Positions 1 through 5,798 of a stretch of 7,296 bases of DNA are shown in pieces (the stretch's first letter is position 1; each line of letters starts with the position of its first letter). The position numbers were made by a program, and so were the translations under genes. Source of the stretch: JAMXLO01 sp041487355 (lineage in GTDB: Bacteria > Pseudomonadota > Alphaproteobacteria > Acetobacterales > Acetobacteraceae); the NCBI GenBank assembly GCA_041487355.1, contig JBGPND010000239.1, positions 1 through 7,296 of the forward strand, in the 5' to 3' direction. A model generated the notes under the pieces. The model made no database searches, was not told the origin of the DNA, and was given only the letters and a program-made list of their open reading frames with translations.

Positions 1-845
1 ATGAGCTGCTGCGCCATGTCGAGCGGCTGCGGCAGGCGGCGCCACGCATCTTCGTCGCCATGCTGGGCGGCGGCGCCGGCACGTTTGCCTCGCTCGGCAA
101 GCAGGGGCCACCGGTGCAGGCGGGTATCGCCAGGCAGCTCGGCATGGGCTCGATGACCGTGCCCTCGCGCGCGCTCGGCGATCATCTGGCAGAGAATATC
201 TGCATCCTCGGCATGCTCGCCGCCACCTGCGGCAAGATCGGGCGGGAAATCTACACGCTGATGAAGACCGAGTTCGGCGAAGTGGAGGAGCCAGTGCCGC
301 CCGGCACCGTCGGCAGCTCCACCATGCCGCAGAAGCGCAATCCGAAGCTGTGTCAGGACATCATCGCGGCGTCAGCCGAGGTGCGCGCGATGGTGCCGCT
401 GGCGCTGGAGGCGATGCAGACCGAACACGAGGCGGACCGGACCACCAGTCTGATGATGGATTCCGCCGAGGCGCGCGCCTGCATCGAGACCGGCGACATG
501 CTGGCCCGGCTTGGCGAGGTCATGCGGGGCCTGCGGCTCGATCCGGCGCGCATGCGGCGCAATCTCGACCTCGGCGGTGGGCTGATCATGGCCGAGGCGG
601 TGATGCTTCAGCTCGGTGCGGCGATCGGGCGGCAGCATGCGCACGATGTCGTCTACGATGCGGCGCAGGCGACCGTCGTCGAAGGGCGGTCGTTCGCGGA
701 GTTGCTTGCGGCGGACAAGCGCGTGACCGAACATCTCGATGCCACGGCGATCGAGGCACTGCTCGATCCGACCACCTATACCGGCCTGTGCGCCGAGATG
801 GCCCGCGATGCGGCGAAGCGCGCGCGGCAGGCGCAACTTCCATAG
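1..845 (+). CDS. Fumarase/aspartase-superfamily lyase, PcaB/PurB-like (5' end missing)
   Basis: The reading frame is open from base 3 at the window edge to the TAG at 843-845, so about 280 C-terminal residues are visible and the start lies outside the window. The superfamily signature GSSTMPQKRNP is at 312-344. Its paired serines lie on the flexible loop that supplies the catalytic base in this superfamily, and the Lys and Asn belong to the substrate-binding segment. Upstream, a GGGAGTFASLG stretch (about 69-101) resembles the conserved block of 3-carboxy-cis,cis-muconate cycloisomerases, and the C-terminal part fits the adenylosuccinate lyase C-terminal domain. Members work as cytoplasmic homotetramers doing beta-elimination or its reverse. 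The SSTMP form favours PcaB-like over true PurB (usually SSAMPYKRNP), but no other protocatechuate genes are visible, so the substrate is unknown. The gene converges on the broken amidase, with a large hairpin just after its stop. Confidence 0.85.
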   Translation, partial: ELLRHVERLRQAAPRIFVAMLGGGAGTFASLGKQGPPVQAGIARQLGMGSMTVPSRALGDHLAENICILGMLAATCGKIGREIYTLMKTEFGEVEEPVPPGTVGSSTMPQKRNPKLCQDIIAASAEVRAMVPLALEAMQTEHEADRTTSLMMDSAEARACIETGDMLARLGEVMRGLRLDPARMRRNLDLGGGLIMAEAVMLQLGAAIGRQHAHDVVYDAAQATVVEGRSFAELLAADKRVTEHLDATAIEALLDPTTYTGLCAEMARDAAKRARQAQLP

Positions 846-874
846 CGGGTTCAGGGTGACCGGAAACGCGCTCG

Positions 875-972
875 TGATGGGTATCGCTGCGCTCAACCCA
901 TCCTACGGGCTACGGGCTACGGGCTACGGGTACGGGCGGCGTAGGATGGCTTGAGCGCAGCGATACCCATCA
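875..972. repeat. Long imperfect palindrome with a heptad tandem repeat in its loop
   Basis: Arms 875-906 and 941-972 are inverted copies matching at 31 of 32 positions; the one mismatch sits where AACCC faces AAGCC. The loop (907-940) is mostly the tandem repeat described separately. The element lies between the convergent lyase and amidase genes. Four T residues (973-976) directly follow the stem on the + strand, so it could act as a terminator for the lyase, although it is much longer than a typical intrinsic terminator. Core words such as TAGGATGG and GAGCGCAGCGATACCCATC resemble dispersed intergenic palindromes that I recall from Bradyrhizobium-type genomes. I infer a REP-like repeat; the family assignment is from memory. 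Confidence 0.85.
903..936 (+). repeat. CTACGGG heptad tandem repeat, four copies plus a partial
   Basis: CTACGGG occurs four times in perfect register (903-909, 910-916, 917-923, 924-930), followed by TACGGG (931-936). The first copy overlaps the end of the left palindrome arm, so the array probably grew by slippage from that arm's CTACGGG end. No protein is encoded here. The copy number is likely to vary between strains. Confidence 0.9.
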
Positions 973-1272
973 TTTTCGGGCGAACGCGCCTTCGTTAGCT
1001 GAGCGCGCTGAGCGGCTCCTCGGCATAGCTCCGGCCATCGCCTGCAACAGCAGCGCGCAGTCCTCCACCGTCCAGGCCAACGGCCCCGCATGGTCCATCG
1101 AGAACGACAGTGGCAGCACGCCGACGCGGCTGACCAGGCCGTAGGTGGGCTTGATGCCGGCGATGCCGCACAGCGCCGCGGGCCCGCGGATCGAGCCGCC
1201 GGTGTCCGAGCCGGTGCTGCCGAGGATCATCCCGGCGGCCTCGGCTATCGTAAGGAAATGCAGTTCTGTCAC
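970..1272 (-). pseudogene. Amidase-signature family gene, internally deleted and truncated
   Basis: The frame runs from GTG at 1272 to TGA at 972-970, 100 codons. Amidase-signature enzymes are usually about 450-500 residues. The first 13 residues (MTELHFLTIAEAA) look like a normal amidase N-terminus. They join at once to the core block GSTGSDTGGSIRGPAA, which normally lies some 145-150 residues further in. Ser27 of this product is the family's nucleophile (in GGSIR). The catalytic Lys and the cis-Ser of the Ser-cisSer-Lys triad normally lie in the lost segment, so the product cannot be an active amidase. Similarity continues through KPTYGLVSR and TVEDCALLLQAMAG and then stops; the last 19 residues are unrelated and the stop codon lies in the palindrome's right arm. 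A GAGGGGG ribosome site (1286-1280) seven bases upstream is intact. It is 63 bases downstream of the MetX-like gene, probably in one transcript. Confidence 0.85.
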
Positions 1273-1335
1273 GGTCTGTCCCCCTCTACATCCGCGCTGA
1301 CCGCGGGCAAATTCAGGATCAGTTTGCGTGACGGT

Positions 1336-2358
1336 TCAGAGTCTCCGCATAAAATCTCGCAACGCGGGCGCCCATTTCGCCGCGTCCGCGCCGGAGGCCA
1401 GGTGCCCCAGGTCGCTATCGATCTCGAAATACGTCGCATCGACGCCGGCCTTGCGCAGGCTGCCGATCACGCCGGGTGCGAGGCTCGGCGGGAACAGCGC
1501 GTCCGTGCGCGACAGCACATACAGCACCGGCACGCGGATCCGCGCCAACTCCGGCGTCACGTCGTACGATTCCATTGCCCGGCCAAGGATCAGCAGCGAA
1601 TTCGCGTCGAACTCGTTCGCCCATTCGGTGGCTAGACGGGTGATTTCGGCCTCGCGGTCGGCGGAACCGGGAAACCGCGCGGCGAGGCCTTCCTCCATGC
1701 CGTAACGCTTCAGCGTCTCGACGCGCAGCGCCAGCATGGTCGCGCCCATGCCCGCCGTGCCGTAATAGTCCCCGCCACTCCAGTTCGGATCGCGCTCGAA
1801 GCGGACAAGCAACGTCGCCACGCGATCCCGGCTGGGCGCTTGCGGCGAGGACACCACCGGCACGATCGCGTCCATGTCGTTCGGGAATGTCACCGCCCAC
1901 TGAAAGGCCTGGAAGCCGCCGTAGGAGGGTCCGACCACCGCGCGCAAATGGCGCACGCCGAGATGCTCCAGCAGGCGGTGCTGCGCGGTGACGATGTCGG
2001 TCAAGGTGATATGCGGGAAGCTCGAGCCATACGGCCGGCCCGTGCGCGGGTCGAGCGATGCGGCGTTGGTGGATCCGTAGCTGGATCCCAGCATGTTGGA
2101 ACAGACGACAAAGCAGCGGTCGGTATCGATCGGCGCGCCGGGACCCACCAGGGTGCTCCATGCGCCCTCCGACGAACCCGCGCCCGATTCGATCATCCGC
2201 TGGCCACTGGTGTAGCCGTGGGTCACCAGCACCGCGTTGCGTCCGTCCTGCGCCAGCCGGCCGCGCGTGACATAGGCGATGGTAACTTCCGGCAGCACCG
2301 CACCGTTCCGCAGCCGGAGGTCGGCGAAGGTGAAACGGCCATGCACAGTTTCGCTCAC
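1336..2358 (-). CDS. MetX-fold alpha/beta hydrolase or acyltransferase
   Basis: I start it at GTG 2358 (340 residues), because AAGGAGA lies six bases upstream and the product then begins MSETVHGRF. Translation from 2502 would add a low-quality 48-residue extension overlapping the divergent gene. The fold follows homoserine O-acetyltransferase: LVGPG-APIDTDRCFVVCSN, then NMLGSSYGSTNAAS, nucleophile elbow GPSYGG (Ser145), DPNWSGGDYY, and FDANSLLILGRAM. The acid is Asp286 (SRTDALFPP) and the base His319 (LGHLAS). The 33-residue Asp-His spacing equals that of Haemophilus MetX as I recall it. The elbow has Pro before Ser rather than Gly, the Asp after the catalytic His is Leu, and the lid is shorter. 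A homoserine substrate is therefore doubtful, and an acyl hydrolase or transferase with another alcohol substrate is likelier. No signal peptide is evident, so it is probably cytoplasmic. It is divergent from the hydrolase/NHL pair. Confidence 0.85.
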   Translation of the reverse strand: MSETVHGRFTFADLRLRNGAVLPEVTIAYVTRGRLAQDGRNAVLVTHGYTSGQRMIESGAGSSEGAWSTLVGPGAPIDTDRCFVVCSNMLGSSYGSTNAASLDPRTGRPYGSSFPHITLTDIVTAQHRLLEHLGVRHLRAVVGPSYGGFQAFQWAVTFPNDMDAIVPVVSSPQAPSRDRVATLLVRFERDPNWSGGDYYGTAGMGATMLALRVETLKRYGMEEGLAARFPGSADREAEITRLATEWANEFDANSLLILGRAMESYDVTPELARIRVPVLYVLSRTDALFPPSLAPGVIGSLRKAGVDATYFEIDSDLGHLASGADAAKWAPALRDFMRRL

Positions 2359-2500
2359 GCTCGTTCTCCTTGCCGTGGACTTCGAGGGTTCAATACCGCG
2401 CCAGCGGGGTGGCGCCAATCGAGGCCAGGGCCACCGGCCGGATTGGCTCCGAGCGATCTTCTGATAGGCTTCTGCAAAACCTGCGGGAGAGGAGTCCGCC
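2359..2500. promoter_or_regulatory. Divergent promoter region with a candidate operator
   Basis: These 142 bases separate the start codons of the MetX-like gene (-) and the alpha/beta hydrolase (+), so both promoters should lie here. An inverted repeat, GGCGCCAATC (2411-2420) against GATTGGCTCC (2441-2450), matches at 9 of 10 positions across a 20-base spacer. It is centred in the region, as an operator controlling both genes would be. TTGGCT (2443-2448) with TAGGCT (2465-2470) at 16-base spacing is a weak sigma-70-like pair for the + gene. No regulator gene is in the window. The operator and promoter are inference. Confidence 0.4.
2365..2371 (-). promoter_or_regulatory. Ribosome-binding site fixing the MetX-like start
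   Basis: The minus-strand sequence AAGGAGA sits six bases before the GTG at 2358-2356. No comparable site precedes the longer frame beginning at 2502, so this decides the start. Confidence 0.75.
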
Positions 2501-3268
2501 ATGCCCGTGCTGAAACGCCAGGACGCCGAGATCCATTACGAGGAATACGGCCGGGGATACCCGATATTGTTGTTCGCGCCGGGCGGCATGCGCTCGCGCA
2601 GCGAGATGTGGCACGCGCCGGCAGGCGGTCCGCCCCGGTCCTGGAATGACTGGACGCAGGCGCTCGCCAACAACTACCACGTGGTGGCGATGGACCAGCG
2701 CAATGCCGGCCGTTCGCGCGGCGCCATCGAGGCCGATCATGGCTGGCACACCTACGCCGCCGACCATCTCGCGCTGATGGATCACCTCGGCTGCGAGCGC
2801 TTCCACACATTGGGCGGCTGCATCGGTGCGAGCTTCTGTCTCAAGCTGTGCGAGATCGCGCCTGAGCGCGTGACCGCGGCGGTTCTGCAGAACCCGATCG
2901 GCCTGCATCCGGAGTTCCCCGAGTATTTCCGCGAGGGTGTCGCGGAATGGACGCGGGAACAGCGCGCCGAGCGCCCGGAACTCGACGAGACGGCGATGCG
3001 CGCTTTTGGACAGAACATGTGGGGCGGTGAGTTCGTGTTCAGCGTCAGCCGCGACTTCGTGCGGCATTGTCCGGTGCCGACATTCCTGCTGCCCGGCAGC
3101 GACAAACCGCATCCGGCCGTCACCGCGGCCGAGCTTGCCGAGTTGCTGCCCGGCGTCGAGGTGCTGCAGGACTGGCGAGGCCCCGAGCATCTGGACGAGC
3201 AGCGTCGGCGGGTTCTGGCGTTCCTCGACAAGCACACGCCGCGAGAGGCACGCGCCAGGGCAGCATAG
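2501..3268 (+). CDS. Alpha/beta hydrolase with a cysteine nucleophile
   Basis: The gene encodes 255 residues from ATG 2501. GGAG (2491-2494), in a GGGAGAGGAG tract, lies six bases upstream. The alpha/beta-hydrolase layout is clear: strand PILLFAPGG (21-29) with the oxyanion region, MDQRNAGRSRG (64-74), nucleophile elbow LGGCIGAS (104-111), LLPGSDKPHP (197-205) with the likely acid Asp201, and GPEHLDE (228-234) with the likely base His230. The nucleophile position holds Cys107 instead of Ser. Cys nucleophiles in this fold are known from dienelactone hydrolase (GYCLGG), but the rest of this protein does not resemble that subfamily. The substrate is unknown; ester, lactone or C-C bond hydrolysis are all possible. 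There is no signal peptide, so it is probably cytoplasmic. Only 11 bases separate it from the NHL gene, so the two are very likely co-transcribed. Confidence 0.85.
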   Translation: MPVLKRQDAEIHYEEYGRGYPILLFAPGGMRSRSEMWHAPAGGPPRSWNDWTQALANNYHVVAMDQRNAGRSRGAIEADHGWHTYAADHLALMDHLGCERFHTLGGCIGASFCLKLCEIAPERVTAAVLQNPIGLHPEFPEYFREGVAEWTREQRAERPELDETAMRAFGQNMWGGEFVFSVSRDFVRHCPVPTFLLPGSDKPHPAVTAAELAELLPGVEVLQDWRGPEHLDEQRRRVLAFLDKHTPREARARAA

Positions 3269-3274
3269 GGGAGG
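3268..3274 (+). promoter_or_regulatory. Ribosome-binding site fixing the NHL-protein start
   Basis: GGGGAGG overlaps the last base of the upstream hydrolase stop codon and lies five bases before ATG 3280. This favours translational coupling and rules against the in-frame ATG at 3067, which is buried in the hydrolase gene. Confidence 0.75.
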
Positions 3275-3279
3275 CGACC

Positions 3280-4236
3280 ATGGCAACGATCGTGGGCACA
3301 GGCGAGTATCGCTACGAGGTGATCGAGAACTGGGGCAGGCTACCGGACGGCTGGCGCTACGGCGAAGTCGCCGCGGTTGGCGTCGACAGCAAGGACAATG
3401 TCTACGTGTTCGCCCGCAGCGAACATCCGATGATGGTGTTCGACCGCGACGGGAATTTCCTGCGCTCCTGGGGCGAAGGGCTGTTCAAGCGGCCGCACGG
3501 CGTGCACATCGCGCCGGACGATACGATCTACTGCACCGATGATGGCGACCACACGGTGCGCAGGATGACGCTCGAAGGCAAGCTGCTGCTGGAAATTGGC
3601 GTGCCTGGCGAGCCGGCACCTTACATGGGCGGCGATCCGTTCAACCGCTGCACGCACACCGCGCTGTCGCCCGAGGGCGACATCTACGTGGCCGACGGCT
3701 ATGGCAACGCGCGCGTGCACAAATATTCGCCGAACGGGAAGCTGCAATTCTCCTGGGGCGAGCCCGGCACCGATCCGGGCGCATTCAACATCGTGCACAA
3801 TATCTGCTGCGACGAGGACGGCTGGGTCTACGTCGCCGACCGCGAGAATCATCGCGTGCAGGTGTTCGACGGCAAGGGGAAATATCACGCGCAGTGGAAC
3901 AATATGCACCGGCCCTGCGGGCTTTGCATGACGCGCGGACGCAATCCGCTCGCCTATATCGGCGAGAGCGGACCGGGAATGGCGGTGAATGCGAAGTCAC
4001 CCGGCATTGGCCCGCGCGTAAGCATCGTGACCCACGAAGGCAAGCCGGTCGCGCGGCTGGGCGACGCAACGCGCGACCGGCCGAGCCAGTTCATCGCGCC
4101 GCATGGCGTGGCGATCGATTCGCGAGGCGACATCTATGTGGGTGAGGTATCACGCACCGCCATGCGAAATCGCGGAACGCCGATCGCGCCGGAGGAGGAT
4201 ATCCGCTGCATGCAGAAGCTGGTGAAGCTGGCCTGA
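3280..4236 (+). CDS. NHL-repeat beta-propeller protein (PAL-like family)
   Basis: The gene encodes 318 residues from ATG 3280. At least five NHL-type blades can be seen by eye, at about residues 31-69, 73-109, 127-161, 171-207 and 274-290. They follow the pattern D-x-x-G-x-(I/V)-Y-V-A-D...N-x-R-V...F-x-x-x-G, for example GDIYVADGYGNARVHKYSPN and GWVYVADRENHRVQVFDG. Six-bladed NHL propellers include peptidyl-alpha-hydroxyglycine alpha-amidating lyase (PAL), and bacterial proteins like this are often labelled so by similarity. There is no peptide-amidation pathway here, so that activity should not be assumed. Two other possibilities are a lactonase-like or other small-molecule enzyme, or a binding scaffold. 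The cysteine-rich patches NICCDED (174-180) and RPCGLCM (211-217) are notable. No signal peptide is evident. It is second in a two-gene operon after the Cys-nucleophile hydrolase, which suggests a shared substrate. Confidence 0.85.
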   Translation: MATIVGTGEYRYEVIENWGRLPDGWRYGEVAAVGVDSKDNVYVFARSEHPMMVFDRDGNFLRSWGEGLFKRPHGVHIAPDDTIYCTDDGDHTVRRMTLEGKLLLEIGVPGEPAPYMGGDPFNRCTHTALSPEGDIYVADGYGNARVHKYSPNGKLQFSWGEPGTDPGAFNIVHNICCDEDGWVYVADRENHRVQVFDGKGKYHAQWNNMHRPCGLCMTRGRNPLAYIGESGPGMAVNAKSPGIGPRVSIVTHEGKPVARLGDATRDRPSQFIAPHGVAIDSRGDIYVGEVSRTAMRNRGTPIAPEEDIRCMQKLVKLA

Positions 4237-4253
4237 ACCGCGCGCGCGAGGGT

Positions 4254-4293
4254 GCTGGAAGTATTACTTGGCGGCCACACTACCCGGTCATGC
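4254..4293 (+). repeat. Direct repeat copy A, overlapping the CoA-transferase 3' end
   Basis: This 40-base stretch, with core AGTATTACTTGG and GCCACACTAC, matches 5585-5624 at 33 of 40 positions in the same orientation. Its last bases include the stop codon of the CoA-transferase gene (4290-4288). Unlike copy B, it is not followed by the hairpin-forming sequence. With 4237-4253 it forms the whole gap between the convergent NHL and CoA-transferase genes. I see no ordinary terminator there. Confidence 0.75.
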
Positions 4294-5445
4294 GATCACG
4301 CCGGCCTGGCGGAGCTGACCAAGGGTTTCGCCGCCATAGCCCAGCAGCCGTCCCAGCACTTCATCGGTGTGCTGGCCCGGGGTCGGGACCGGGCCCACCC
4401 GGCCGGGCGTTCGCGACATCTTTACCGTCACGCCGGGCACGTACATCTCGCCGGCCACCGCGTCTTCCATCTTCACCAGCATCTCGCGCTCCCACAGATG
4501 CGGGTCCTGTGCGACCTCGGGGATCGTCCGCACCGGCGCGACCGGCACGCCTGCTTGCATCAGCGCGGTGCAGATCGTCTCCACCGTCCGCTCCGCGCAC
4601 CATGCCTCCAGCGCCTTGCGACGTCCGTCGCCGCCGCCCTGTCCGCCGGTGAGCGGCTCGGCTTCGGTGTGCCCAGAGGTTTCACCCGAAACCAATTGCA
4701 TCAGGCGTGCCGCCATCTCGCGTCCTGCGGCGGAGATCACCACCCAGCCGTCCGTCGCGCGATACGGTGGCCGTCCACCCTCGCCGCCTTCCTCACCGGT
4801 CGCCAGATAGTAGGAGGTCGGAATCTCGACCATGGTCAGCGCCGAATCGAGCAGGCAGACATCGACCAGTTGGCCCTCGCCGGTGCGATCGCGATGGCGC
4901 AGCGCGGCAAGCGCGCCGATCGTCGCGTGCAGCGCGGTGTAGCGGTCGACGACAGACGAAGCGGTGCCGAGCGGCTGGCCGACCGGCTTCCCGGTCAACG
5001 TCATCAGGCCGCTCATCGCCTGGCCGAGCGGATCGAATGCCGGACGTTCGGTATACGGACCGTACTGGCCGAAGCCGGAGACGGACACCAGGATGATGCC
5101 GGAGTTCAGCGCTCGCAGCCGCTCGTAGTCGAAGCCCATGGCTTTCATCGTGCCGGGACGGAAATTCTCCAGCACGATGTCGGCCTGCTTGACCAGTTCG
5201 GCGAAGATTTCCTTGCCGCGCGGGTTCCGCAGATCCAGGCAGATGCTCTTCTTGCCGCGGTTGTAGACGGTGAAATAGATGCTCTGGCCGCGCACCATCG
5301 GCGGGTGCTTGCGTGTCTCCTCGCCGCCCGGCCGTTCGATCTTGATGACCTCGGCACCCAGATCGGACAGGATCATGCCGCCGCGCGGGCCCGCCTGGTA
5401 GCGCGCCAACTCGAGCACGCGGACGCCGTCGAGACTGAGGCTCAT
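4288..5445 (-). CDS. Class III CoA transferase (CaiB/BaiF family)
   Basis: The gene encodes 385 residues from ATG 5445, with AGGTG (5455-5451) five bases upstream. The family transfers CoA from an acyl-CoA to a carboxylic acid through an enzyme aspartyl-CoA intermediate; the dimers interlock as rings in the cytoplasm. Family landmarks in order are LDGVRVLELARYQAGP (5-20), LGAEVIKIERPGG (29-41), VYNRGKKSICLDLRNPRG (60-77), ADIVLENFRPGTMKAMGFDY (88-107), SVSGFGQYGPY (121-131), and VVDRYTALHATIGALAAL (165-182). Asp167 fits the catalytic Asp169 of formyl-CoA transferase. The C-terminal part has AGVPVAPVRTIPEV (298-311) and ends normally. The small-domain stretch 252-278 is Gly-rich (TGGQGGGDGRR) and lacks the usual D-P-R-F segment, so it looks rearranged. 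Both substrates are unknown. The gene probably serves acid activation in catabolism. It is on the thrC strand, but the 353-base gap argues against one operon. Confidence 0.92.
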   Translation of the reverse strand: MSLSLDGVRVLELARYQAGPRGGMILSDLGAEVIKIERPGGEETRKHPPMVRGQSIYFTVYNRGKKSICLDLRNPRGKEIFAELVKQADIVLENFRPGTMKAMGFDYERLRALNSGIILVSVSGFGQYGPYTERPAFDPLGQAMSGLMTLTGKPVGQPLGTASSVVDRYTALHATIGALAALRHRDRTGEGQLVDVCLLDSALTMVEIPTSYYLATGEEGGEGGRPPYRATDGWVVISAAGREMAARLMQLVSGETSGHTEAEPLTGGQGGGDGRRKALEAWCAERTVETICTALMQAGVPVAPVRTIPEVAQDPHLWEREMLVKMEDAVAGEMYVPGVTVKMSRTPGRVGPVPTPGQHTDEVLGRLLGYGGETLGQLRQAGVIA

Positions 5446-5584
5446 GGCGACACCTTTGATTGCTGCAAAGCTCGAAGCAGCGAACGCTAGGGCCCGGCTT
5501 CGCAGAGTGTCAAACCGGTCGCAGGCAACTTCCGCGTCATGGCCGGACCCATTCCACGGCAGTCCGGTTCATTTTACTTCCACT

Positions 5585-5624
5585 GCTTGGAGTATTACTT
5601 GGTCGCCACACTACGCCGTCATGG
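5585..5624 (+). repeat. Direct repeat copy B, upstream of the CoA transferase
   Basis: This is the partner of 4254-4293 (33 of 40 identical, same orientation). It runs straight into the hairpin at 5621-5643, so it may be the left flank of a longer dispersed intergenic element, of which copy A keeps only the flank. Confidence 0.75.
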
Positions 5625-5643
5625 CCGGGCTTGGTCCGACCAT
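5621..5643. repeat. Short palindrome of alphaproteobacterial intergenic type
   Basis: The 23 bases fold as four pairs (ATGG/CCAT), one mismatch, then five pairs including one G-T, with a TTG loop. Read on the minus strand, one frame across it gives DGRTKPGHDGV. That is close to the spurious DGRDKPGHDG-type peptide that I recall as a hallmark of a dispersed alphaproteobacterial intergenic repeat. The membership is from memory and needs a search. There is no T-run on either side, so it is not an ordinary terminator. Confidence 0.65.
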
Positions 5644-5705
5644 CCGTGGTGGCACCGGTGCTGATGCCGATGGCGCTCCCGCCGCAGCACGCCATGCACG
5701 ATCGG

Positions 5706-5771
5706 ATCGATCAGGCCGAGATGCGTGCCGGGCCGCAGCCACTCGCCGCGGACCTGCGGTTCGCGCGGCAT
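5706..5771 (-). pseudogene. Probable remnant of an ornithine cyclodeaminase-like gene
   Basis: The minus-strand frame from 5771 reads MPREPQVRGEWLRPGTHLGL and a little further. The REP-x-x-RGEWLRPGTH pattern matches the segment of ornithine cyclodeaminase/mu-crystallin proteins that follows the NAD-binding fold (typically REPVLRGEWLRPGTHVNAVG). Only about 20 residues are recognisable, out of the family's roughly 320. The frame then drifts into unrelated sequence and ends at 5621-5619 inside the palindrome. It lies just downstream of thrC on the same strand. With so short a match, chance or another family cannot be ruled out. Confidence 0.4.
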
Positions 5772-5798
5772 CCAGCACCGCGAGGCTCCGGCTGGCGA

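Larger units (their letters stand above)
5446..5798. other. Gene-poor gap between thrC and the CoA transferase
   Basis: The gap of 353 bases holds no complete gene that I can support. From right to left it contains a remnant of an ornithine cyclodeaminase-like gene, a palindromic repeat, the second copy of the 40-base direct repeat, and a lone CGTCATGGCCGG word (5535-5546) that recurs in the palindrome (5617-5628). A 6-bp stem, CCGGAC (5543-5548) with GTCCGG (5562-5567), is too weak to call a terminator. The CoA-transferase promoter should lie in its left part, but I see no convincing -35/-10 pair. Confidence 0.6.

Noticed and set aside
903..936. CRISPR-like or iteron-like array
   Set aside because: The units are 7 bp with no spacers, occur only within the hairpin loop, and have no cas or replication genes nearby; simple slippage explains them.
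2359..2502. N-terminal extension of the MetX-like protein to a start at 2502
   Set aside because: The extension has no family similarity, overlaps the divergent gene's start, and has no ribosome site, whereas AAGGAGA precedes GTG 2358.
3067..3279. In-frame start at 3067 for the NHL protein
   Set aside because: It lies inside the hydrolase gene in another frame; ATG 3280 has GGGGAGG five bases upstream and gives a normal-looking protein.
2390..3286. 298-residue open frame on the - strand
   Set aside because: It is antisense to the Cys-nucleophile hydrolase, which has clear motifs and a good ribosome site.
4252..5490. 412-residue open frame on the + strand
   Set aside because: It is antisense to the whole CoA-transferase gene, rich in Arg/His/Ala as GC-rich shadow frames are, and has no family motif.
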